Below are positions 56,326-64,000 of a stretch of 64,000 nt of DNA, one piece after another (the first letter of the stretch is position 1; the number at the start of each line of letters is the position of its first letter). Where the stretch lies: assembly GCA_013368315.1 (NCBI GenBank), contig JAACJM010000323.1, forward strand, positions 1 to 64,000. Direction: 5' to 3'. The position numbers and the translations under genes were made by a program. Under the pieces are notes generated by a model. It was not told the origin of the DNA, did no database searches, and worked only from the letters and a program-made list of their open reading frames with translations. This DNA comes from Tetrapyrgos nigripes (Eukaryota > Basidiomycota > Agaricomycetes > Agaricales > Campanellaceae).

Positions 56326-56397
56326 GCATTCTATCTGCACCAGAGGACGAAACACATTCGTCTTCAGATATTGTAGCACCGAAACGAATTCGAATGC
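56326..56397 (+). repeat. ACGAAAC..ATTCGT element, copy B
   Basis: Starts GCATTCTATCTGCACCAGAG, then GACGAAACACATTCGTC, then GCACCGAAACGAATTCGAATGC (in two parts). Termini GCATTC..GAATGC are inverted. Confidence 0.7.
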
Positions 56398-56616
56398 TAG
56401 AGTGGGGGAGAGAGAGAAAGAGCGAGAGGAAGTTCAAGATGGGAGTCAAGACAATAGATTAGACCTGACGCAAGTTGATTACTTCTTCACACACGTGACG
56501 CAGAACAATAACGCAGAAGTCTTAGTTACTAATACTATTAGTATTAGTACAATAACGCAGGCTGTATCAATCACAGTTGACGCTCTTGGGGCATGGTCTT
56601 CATCCAGAAGACCATC

Positions 56617-56748
56617 TAAATAGTAAGACGTACAAGAGAGAGACATGATAGGTAAACTCGTAGCTAAAGCTTCTTAAGGAGATAAATAGTAAGACGTACA
56701 AGAGAGAGACATGATAGGTAAACTCGTAGCTAAAGCTTCTTAAGGAGA
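56617..56748. repeat. 66-bp tandem duplication, two copies
   Basis: Unit from TAAATAGTAAGACGTACAAG to AGCTTCTTAAGGAGA, at 56617-56682 and 56683-56748, with no visible difference. A fresh local duplication in non-coding DNA. Confidence 0.9.
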
Positions 56749-57095
56749 GAACGTGGCATTGTCTATAAAAAGGAGTCAAAAGTAGAGGAAGAGGATGTGC
56801 TAGTGACGTCAAAAAGGAGTCAACTTTGCTAACAACTAATACATATTTGTTCGTTTTTCTAGCCAGACGGTAAAGTTGCGATTATTTGTAGCACATTATT
56901 GATTGCCCGTGCGGCTAGTTTTTTAAGTTTGTGTTCAACTTCGCCTTCCCAAACTTTCAAAACATGCTCCTGCCACCTGTGTAAGAAAGCTGTGAACCAG
57001 CTAAAAAAGTAGAGTATCTCATCGAAATTATTCAAAGATGAAGAGGACTTCCACTTTCGAGTAATTTGAAAGCCTTTTGTCTAACTGACTGTCAG

Positions 57096-58579
57096 TTATT
57101 GGGACAGTGTAGTACGTGTAAAACTCACTTTGCTGAACTGAGCCGTGTAGACAAACCAGTAATCCAATGTAATGACAACACCAAAGAAAGGCTGAGTGAT
57201 CGTTAGGTGATGGTAGATCACAGCTCCAACAAGCAGAGACAGGTACAATTGATTTTGAGCCTGTTGTAGAGCATAGGTCTTCCATTCCAATGCAAACAGT
57301 GGAATCCAAAGCTCCTGCTCAGGCCGGTTGCCCACACTGGAAAAAATTGCCTTGAGAAAATCTTGGGTCTTTGGGTTGACATTGTTTAGACGGAGTATAC
57401 TCCAGAAGAAGACATCCGGTTTGAAGCAGTCTCCCGCTGCGAATGATAGACCTTCGATAGGCTTGAGTGCTAGAAATTGTTTCTCAGCAAAGGCCCGACT
57501 GGTTGCTGTCAGCATGACATAGAATCATCAATGATTCAACTTACCTATAGTTTCCTTCTCCCAAATGTATTCCGACAATGTCCCGAATTGCCACATCAAC
57601 ATCAAGCCTCATCTCCCCTTCATCCATCTTGTCATGCCATCTTGCAGTATGGCTGTACACTTCCATAGCTTTGATAAATGATATTTGTTCACTGCGGTGG
57701 AATGGTCTAGAGAAGTTCTCTTGAGGGGCTTTCTTCTTCCAATAATACTCGAGGATGTAAGCATACGCAGTCGAGGTAGGTATATCAGGAATATTGCCAA
57801 ATTGTTCAAAAAATTCCTTAGTGAGGCCATACTGTGTCGCGAGTACAAAGTTTCTGAGTTGCGGCTCCCCCAAACTGAATCTGCCCCCCTCCTCCCCAGA
57901 ACTGGTGCTGCCTTCCTCCTCCTCAGAATTGGGCTTGCCCCAGGTCCCATTGAGGTGCTTCACCTGATCTGCGATTTTGAACTGTCGGTCAGGTGTCATT
58001 TGAGCAAGAGCGGGAGAAATTGAGTTGTTGAGGTGTTGGTCCAACACCTAAAGCCTGTTAGTACTTATAAATAAAGCGCAAAGAAATTATCTACAACATA
58101 CCTTCAAAGCTGTGTACCAAGGCCACTTCTCCCAAATTAGGGTATTTGTCCGATGAACATTGACCTTGACCTTGAGCTTCCCCAAGTATTCGTTAAAATG
58201 CTCTGAACTATTCGCTATCCTACAAATTACTTTGAGCATGAAGAGAAGAAGAGAAGATAGGGACCAACCGGTCTACTTACAGACTCCATGCATCTCCCAT
58301 TATGAGAATGTCCCCGGATGCTGGTTCTCCACACTTGCCTTTGCGGGACGTCTGCTGCTTGGGAAGCCCATGGTTGTGCCTTTGTTCTTCAAGTAGCTCA
58401 TCAGTGCTGGATGATGTGTCGGCTCGGATGGAGGAGGATTGACTCGTTGTTGTCGTGTGTTCTTCGTAGCTACTCCCATCATCAGTCTCTTGATCAGCGC
58501 TCTCTTGATCACTCGGCTCCTCTTGATCACTCGGTTGGCCTGTCGACATTGGACTGCCTGGCTTTGCGACAAATGACAT
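57096..58579 (-). CDS. Basidiomycete-specific family protein, member 1
   Basis: Exons 58579-58281, 58219-58102, 58047-57545 and 57498-57129 join in frame. The N-terminus is a low-complexity Ser/Glu/Gln-rich stretch. It is followed by FNEYLGKLKVKVNVHR, WEKWPWYTALK, LRNFVLATQYGLTKEFFEQF and MRLDVDVAIRDIVGIHLGEG. The most conserved part is LFALEWKTYALQQAQNQLYL, then SLLVGAVIYHHLTIT, FFGVVITLDYWFVYTAQFSK, which member 2 shares. A further exon (WFTAFLHRWQEHVLKVWEGE, to 56859) probably belongs but does not splice in frame; alternatively the protein ends near 57096. The family is unknown to me by name, and two hydrophobic stretches may be helical rather than membrane-spanning. Confidence 0.55.
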
Positions 58580-58746
58580 TGGAGCTGCTGTTCTCTGTCA
58601 GTATTAGGCAACAAGAAAATGTGGACGCCGTGAGCGTAAGATTGGAGTAGAAGGAGGGGAGTTAGAAATGAATGACGGTGACGCACATGTGGTTTAGACA
58701 AAAGCGTTGACAAAACGCTAGCAGGCCCTGGGTTCCACAGATAGAA

Positions 58747-58820
58747 GCGGATTGTAACTGTACCAAAGAACGAAACAAATTCGTCCCCGAATCGTGTCGC
58801 ACCGAAACGTATTCGAATGC
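58747..58820 (+). repeat. ACGAAAC..ATTCGT element, copy C
   Basis: AGAACGAAACAAATTCGTCC, then GTCGCACCGAAACGTATTCG and AATGCC. It lies 168 bp upstream of the start codon of member 1 at 58579. Confidence 0.7.
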
Positions 58821-59128
58821 CAATAAGATGGAGGGGGTGGGAGTGAGAGCCAAGACGACAATTGACCAAGTTACATAAGGAATATAATAAGTGCGCCTAA
58901 TTAGACGGTAGACCGCCTTGATCGAAAGCCGAAAAACGAGCCTCAGGATGGTGTAATCAGCTCGAACGCATAAATTCAGTTACAGTACCTCAATGCTATG
59001 GGTCTCTAAGCTCTAAGAGTGGACAAGATACTACTACAAAGTGTTTATAAACTACAATGTTTCATATCGTAATGAAGAGCCCACGTCACGGCTGGGATGA
59101 GTGCGTTTTTGTCAGGCGTTTTTGAGCA

Positions 59129-59245
59129 GGAGTAAATCTCGAGTATTTCTACATTGGCCGGACTGCCCCATATGGGACCGAATCTAGGCCGATCTTCTAT
59201 ATGGGGTAGTTTCGGCGCCGTTGAAAAACCCGAGATTTATTCTCC
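59129..59245. repeat. 117-bp imperfect foldback element
   Basis: GGAGTAAATCTCGAGTATTT, then CTGCCCCATAT, pairs with ATATGGGGTAG, then AAACCCGAGATTTATTCTCC. A MITE-like hairpin between member 1 and the acidic gene. Confidence 0.6.
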
Positions 59246-59455
59246 TCCAAAAAGTTCGTCCAAATATGCACTCACCCCGGCCGTGCGTAGCCTTGAAACG
59301 CGGTCACAATCTCCCATTGCGATCCTGCTTTACACTGCCGTCGTTGTCGTTGTTGTCGTCATCGTTGTCGTTGTCGTTGTCGTCCTGCATTGAGAATCCC
59401 CTGTTACAATAACTGTTTATCCCCAAGGAACACAAATGCATCGTATAGTAAAGAC

Positions 59456-60277
59456 TTACAAATTCACAGCAGTGGGAGACGGACCATCAACTGTTGTAGG
59501 CGAAGCATTCTCTGTTGGGATAACAGTATTCTCTGTCGAGGACGAATCATTGTCCTCTGATGAGGATGAATCATTCTCCTCTGATGAGGACGAATCACTC
59601 TCTGCTGAACGAGTGGGGCGAACAATGAAGTTTCGAGACTGGATCCTGACAGTAGGCATGGGTACAACAATTCTACCATGTTTGGTGATGGCGACAATGT
59701 CAGGTAGCTGAAAATGAATATCTGGAAGTAGAACATTGTACGCCAGTCGTTTAGTGTAGTGATTAACACTTGCGTCGCGTGCACGAACGAGGACACCAGA
59801 TTCGGGGGAGACCGTGACCACGTCAGAATCCCATGAGGGACGGGCAACGAAGCCACAGGAGGGATTAGTTGGTATAACGGAAGAGTGTGGGATGTTGTCT
59901 GCGTCCTTTTCAAGCTCATCACGCGGACTTCCTCCTTCAGGTGTGCTGGCTCTGGGTATAGATTGGTCAGGACGCCGCGAGTGACAGGGAGCGACATCGC
60001 CGGGGATGTTGTCTGCGGCTTGGTCAGGACGCTGTGAGTGACGGGGAGCGACGTCGCCAGGGATGTTATCTGCGGCCGGCCGATCTTGTCCTTCAAGCTC
60101 ATCATAAGAGCTTCCTCCTTCACATGTGCTGGCTGCATGCACCTGTACCTCGGTTCCATTGAGGCCGCTCCCTCCTTTTCCTCCAGATGGCTCACCACCA
60201 GGGAGAACTGGGGGTATAGATGCTGTGGGTGCAGATGCAATTGACAAAGGGTCCTGGATGTTGGATTGAGACAGCAT
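59456..60277 (-). CDS. Ser/acid-rich hypothetical protein with internal repeats
   Basis: A 273-codon minus-strand frame. It contains a tandem in-frame duplication (AADNIPGDVAP.HS.RPDQ twice, about 60075-59960), a plausible folded stretch (SDVVTVSPESGVLVRARDAS, then LAYNVLLPDIHFQLPDIVAI and VPMPTVRIQSRNFIV) and a C-terminal SSSSEENDSSSSEDNDSSS tract. A splice donor-like GTAAGT follows at the end (59454), so a further exon rich in GAC/AAC codons near 59400-59320 may belong. Downstream DNA contains a GTCGTT microsatellite (59339-59388). No known domain; possibly a regulatory or disordered protein. Confidence 0.45.
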   Translation of the reverse strand: MLSQSNIQDPLSIASAPTASIPPVLPGGEPSGGKGGSGLNGTEVQVHAASTCEGGSSYDELEGQDRPAADNIPGDVAPRHSQRPDQAADNIPGDVAPCHSRRPDQSIPRASTPEGGSPRDELEKDADNIPHSSVIPTNPSCGFVARPSWDSDVVTVSPESGVLVRARDASVNHYTKRLAYNVLLPDIHFQLPDIVAITKHGRIVVPMPTVRIQSRNFIVRPTRSAESDSSSSEENDSSSSEDNDSSSTENTVIPTENASPTTVDGPSPTAVNL

Positions 60278-60483
60278 AGGTGGAGGATGAGATGTCTGAA
60301 ATAGAGCGTCAAGTGGCTACGGTGGTTAGACGTAGCAGCTTTAAAACGTACCCTTAAGAAATTTACGTTGTTTAACAGTTGGGATTAAGTGAGTAAGCGA
60401 TACAAGCGAGATACAAGTACAAGGAACGATGGCGTTCGAGGATAATGCCTGTGTTGTCATGTGATTCTAGATCCGGCCCTACG

Positions 60484-60607
60484 CGCTTTGTAGGGGAGGA
60501 TGTGCCGGAAGGGGTTTTGTGATCAGAGGAGCGCATTCTTTAACCGGTTGCTCAGAAGGTGAGTTGTTGAAGAGGCGAACTCTACAACAAGGCGGATTGA
60601 CAGACGA
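60484..60607. repeat. 124-bp segmental duplicate (copy of 63397-63520)
   Basis: One mismatch in 124 bp against the 5' end and promoter of member 2. It includes that gene's start codon and 17 following codons, after which similarity stops abruptly. Confidence 0.9.
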
Positions 60608-60682
60608 GTCTATGTGGAATGACAAAATAAATACAGATGTGTAAAGGAGGGATATTCTAGAGGTGTGAAGAGTCTATAACGA

Positions 60683-63449
60683 CTAATCACGGGAAAATAG
60701 AAAAGAGACCGTTATAGAACCCAAAAGTACCGACAACGAGTACAATGAATAAATGCCTAAGAGAACCACAGTACAGCAGATCAAGCTCCAAGAGTCCTTA
60801 AGAATAGTGGGATTGTTACTATCGGGAAAAGGGGAATTGTTTGACTTGTCCTCCTCTTTTACATTTGGAGTGTCCCCATCAACAGCCCCATCAACAGCGG
60901 GGTCCAGGAAGACGGGGACGGTGGAACTGGAAGCGACGACAGTGTCTTCTAACTCGACGCCATAGGATTTAGAGTTAGGGAAGCTGTCACTGGCCACAGT
61001 GTCATCTTTCTCGGCGTCAGGGGATGATTTGGAGTTGGGGAAGGCGTCATCAGTGAGAAAGGTATTGTCATTGTCATTGTGGGAGGGAGAATCGTCTGGG
61101 ACAACATGGCGGGATGTTTGGCGGGATGTTTCATGTACCCAGTCTACTATTCGGTCGCTTGCAAGAGAATCGTCTGAGCTATCAGCGAGAGCTATTTCAT
61201 TTTGCTCGTGATCGGCTTTGACGTGGTCGACTTTGACTGGATCAGCTGGCTGATAAGGCAAATCTGGAGTCAATGATATCAGACGAGCTCAAAACTGATT
61301 TACCTGAAATTTTACCTGACTTCATCCAGGGCCTTTTAATATCCCTATCTTTCAAATTCTCCAACACCCAGTCCAGTGCAGAAGTTTTGTTTTGAGAATC
61401 TTGTATGTGTTTCCAAACATGGTTATTGAACCATCAGGCATGTGCATCCAGAGTGGAGACATAGTTGAAATAATTAACAGGATCAACCAGAGGTCCCCAC
61501 TCATGGACCCTCTGGATTGCAAACCGCAGGTTGCCGTCATCTTTCTATAGTATCCATCAGTGACTGGCTAAAAGACCTGGCATATATAGAGACTCACGAA
61601 TTGAGCACGAGCCACAAAGAGCGCGGATATGTGCATACTGGTAGCAAGACCATAGAGCGGATACGGTATGTTGAGGCATGCATAGACGGCGGCACCACTG
61701 AGGAGACCGGCACAAACCTGGTTCTTAGCGACCTCAAATTGGGCTACACGGAACTCCTGGACCAAGGCAGGAATGTCGAGGTTATGCCCGTGCAATGGCT
61801 TCGGAATTCGTTCTTTAAGCGTAGTCCAGTCCAGAAGAGTCGTTATATAAACCAACTGTTCTTGTGTAAGCGTTGGCCCAATGGAAAGACTGATTATGAC
61901 ATATTGATCGGCTCTGGAGTATTCGCTCAGCCCAAGGTCCTTAGAGCTGTTAACTACTGGTCGAACGAGACGCTCCGCAAATAGTTGAACTCTGGAATGT
62001 GTTAGTGGTAGGGTCACAATGTAGTGATGGAAGCACTCACGGTAGTCCATGTGATGTCCAAATGTCCTCTACGACGTTATCCAGAGGACGCCTGAACGAA
62101 GACTCTAGGGGTAGAAGGCCGGGTTGTTTGCGGGCCAGATCCATGATTTCGTCACGCCTCAACGGGTAATCACCAGCAGGCTCCACTTGTGCTCTTAAAT
62201 CGGCAAGAGTCATCCATGTGCGTGTTAACTTGGAGAAGACCGCGAGATAAGAATATCGTAAGATCTTCTCCGAAGGAGAGGGCAGAGCGCGAAACAAATT
62301 CCGGTGATGCATGCTAAGCGTTTCACAGCAGATGTGGAAGATGAAGGGTTTGACATGGTGTGTCAATGTCAGGTCAACAGCGATGCGCGTGGCGAAGACT
62401 TTGGAAACCGCGGCATGATGGGCAAGCTGCTTGGACGCATCTTGGCGGGTTTGATACCACTCGGATTCAGTCAAAGTTTCAGTTAGTTCTGCAACTTCTT
62501 TCTTCTCCTTTTCCGGGAACGTGTCAAAGAGCTTGTCCAAGTCCTGGCCGCCCTCATCTTCAATTGTCTGAAAGGAAAATTAGGTCAAGAAGATGAAAAC
62601 ACGCTTTGGAAACGCACCTTAAATATACGGAGAAGATTGTAGCTGCAGCATATTTGCTGTGACTCCAAGAAGTTATCCCAATCGAGCACCTGTTGAATAG
62701 CCAGCATGGGTATATGAAGAAAGCTTGGGACGTGGTCTGTTCCGTCTGCCGCTTCCACGCTGGCGAGATAGGCGTGGAACTGGTTCTCGTTCGCCGCGAA
62801 TCTGGCGCATGCTAGTAAGCTTCAGCGTAAACGAGTCAATGAGACAGGCATACGTTGATAAGGATGATGTTTCGTTCGTGTTTCCAGATGCTGGTGTTCT
62901 CTTCGCCGATACGTCGGTACCCGGCGTTTCAGCTGATCCCGATAGTGCAAGCGTCAAGTTTTGAAGACTGCCGCTTATACGACGCATGTCATCATAGTCG
63001 TCGCTGTCCGTAGGGGTATTATTGCTATTGCCCATTTTGGAACGTTTGGTGGGAGACCGCTCTTTATGACTGCGAGATTGGTCTTTTCAGGGAGAAATAG
63101 AACCTGTCCGGGATGACGAAGGTGTTGAAACCAGGTGGTAGGATGATTTGGTTACAGTCTGTGACCTAGTTTTAGGGTCCGTGACGATCGGACGACCACG
63201 GTAGGTCTGTTGGTCTTCCTTGGAAGGGGAAGGTCTCCGAGGTGAAGTTCGCTTTAGAGGGGAGAGTGGGCGAGGTGAACCACTTTGCTGGGAAGTGGAA
63301 GATGCAGAGAAGAGGGGGGGAACGTCTACATAGACGGTTTGCTTTGTAGGGGAACGACCTCGAGGGGAACGACTGTCCTTGGAAGATGAGCGACGTCGCT
63401 TTGTAGGGGAGGATGTGCCGGAAGGGGTTTTGTGATCAGAGGAGCGCAT
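60683..63449 (-). pseudogene. Basidiomycete-specific family protein, member 2, with two stops
   Basis: Six exons join in one frame of about 828 codons: 63449-62854, 62801-62618, 62567-62041, 61991-61598, 61544-61316 and 61236-60683. The N-terminus is Ser/Arg/Pro-rich (TKRRRSSSKDSRSPRGRSPT). The middle reads FAANENQFHAYLASVE and VLDWDNFLES. The region QEFRVAQFEVAKNQVCAGLL, then SGAAVYACLNIPYPLYGLAT, parallels member 1. The C-terminus is acidic and ends in a hydrophobic segment (SLICCTVVLLGIYSLYSLSV, then LLGSITVSFLF), suggesting a tail-anchored membrane protein. Two in-frame TGA codons (63089-63087, between SISP and KDQSRSHK; 61436-61434, between DAHA and WFNNHVW) break it. CGA at both would restore Arg. 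It could instead be two shorter transcripts. Confidence 0.5.
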
Positions 63450-63520
63450 CCTTTAACCGGTTGCTCAGAAGGTGAGTTGTTGAAGAGGCGAACTCTACAA
63501 CAAGGCGGATTGACAGACGA
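63397..63520. repeat. 124-bp segmental duplicate, source-like copy
   Basis: Contains the promoter-proximal region, start codon and first codons of member 2; the second copy is at 60484-60607, beyond the 3' end of the same gene. Confidence 0.9.
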
Positions 63521-63696
63521 ACTGTACCATAAAGAGTCGTGCATTTGTCGTGTGTTTCGGGAATAAGTACTTATGGTATTACAATACGAATCTTTCAATT
63601 AGCCAAGAGCGCGGCCCAATGCACGAGAGTTTTTTCCCACCAATAGTCAAAAACACAATAGCCCCCATTCCGCCCCATTGTCGTACGTGCCACCAG

Positions 63697-63762
63697 GCAT
63701 CCGAATCCGTTTCGGTGCTTTCTACAGGACGAATGCGTTTCGTTCTGGTGCAGCTAGAATGC
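63697..63762 (-). repeat. ACGAAAC..ATTCGT element, copy D
   Basis: On the minus strand: GCATTCTAGCTGCACCAGAA, CGAAACGCATTCGTCC, then GCACCGAAACGGATTCGGATGC (in two parts). It lies 248 bp upstream of the start codon of member 2. Confidence 0.7.
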
Positions 63763-63925
63763 GGTTCTACCTGCACTTCACGTCCTACAGTCTGGTCAAC
63801 TCCGACTATTCCCCCAGATATAGTTCGGCTCATCTGGTCGCATAAGTCGCTCTTCAGATGCTTGGAGAGCATTCGTGAAGTACAAGGTATCTTCCACTCG
63901 AATCCTTACTCCTGGCACAGGCTAA

Positions 63926-64000
63926 TGGGATTATCTCCTTCCATGTTATTCCAACCACGGAAATGGGATCATCTCTCCTTCCAGGCTTCCAATCACGGAA
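63926..64000. repeat. Short tandem repeat at window end
   Basis: Two units, AATGGGATTATCTCCTTCCA..TTCCAACCACGGA and AATGGGATCATCTCTCCTTC..TTCCAATCACGGA; may continue beyond the window. Confidence 0.6.

Larger units (their letters stand above)
53282..56616. other. No supported gene; dispersed repeats
   Basis: Short minus-strand pieces (54419-54142, 55085-54825, 55858-55664 and 56282-56100) have exon-like features (GT/AG words, SSEDIANVLLFDDPAGT, FEDFWETKNGHRIDGTR), but no family is recognisable and they cannot be joined. Two copies of the ACGAAAC..ATTCGT repeat lie at 54044-54100 and 56326-56397. A GGA-repeat lies at 56210-56240. Confidence 0.35.

Noticed and set aside
63579..63872. 97-codon minus-strand frame
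   Set aside because: Overlaps the dispersed ACGAAAC repeat element and shows no protein-like conservation.

Overview
The window looks like nuclear DNA of an agaricomycete (mushroom-forming basidiomycete). Genes are cut by many short introns (about 50-80 bp, GT..AG). Basidiomycete-restricted protein families and Plavaka-, DUF6589- and RecQ-type mobile-element proteins are present, and there is an intact Ty1/copia element. No rRNA, tRNA or CRISPR array was recognised.

Layout. (1) About 2.06-7.42 kb: a large imperfect inverted repeat whose arms each carry an intact copy of a small secreted cysteine protein gene, divergently oriented. (2) 7.4-18.6 kb: gene-poor, with a decayed transposon protein (9.4-11.1 kb), degenerate repeats, a cluster of hairpin repeats (13.8-14.7 kb) and minisatellites. 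(3) 18.66-20.17 kb: an apparently intact seven-exon membrane protein gene (DUF4436-like). (4) 21.16-26.20 kb: a young, complete copia retrotransposon with two indistinguishable 235-bp LTRs, a 5-bp target duplication, a half-tRNA primer site and an uninterrupted 1488-codon gag-pol. It sits inside an exon of a minus-strand multi-membrane-span gene. (5) About 27.5-48 kb: fossil mobile-element DNA strikingly poor in CpG. It holds a LINE relic, a 1.4-kb foldback element carrying two opposed histone H4 relics, and a 10.6-kb TIR-bounded element with converging DUF6589 and RecQ-like helicase genes. That element was later invaded by two solo LTRs and by a Tc1/mariner element carrying an extra SAM-domain-like gene. 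(6) 48.36-48.62 kb: two adjacent TA-flanked miniature inverted-repeat elements. (7) 49.4-53.4 kb: a truncated TRAPPC6/Trs33-like gene, an intact T5orf172 (DUF1766) gene and a decaying Mus7/MMS22-like gene. (8) 53.4-64 kb: two paralogous basidiomycete-specific genes on the minus strand, a serine/acid-rich gene, dispersed promoter-proximal repeats and a recent 124-bp segmental duplication.

Together this reads as a dispensable, repeat-rich region. Few genes look intact: the two secreted proteins, the DUF4436-like gene, the copia polyprotein and the T5orf172 gene. Most others are interrupted, truncated or carry nonsense codons. Several of those stops are TGA where CGA would restore reading, as expected from C-to-T decay at CpG. 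Gene models were spliced by eye and exact boundaries need transcript support.
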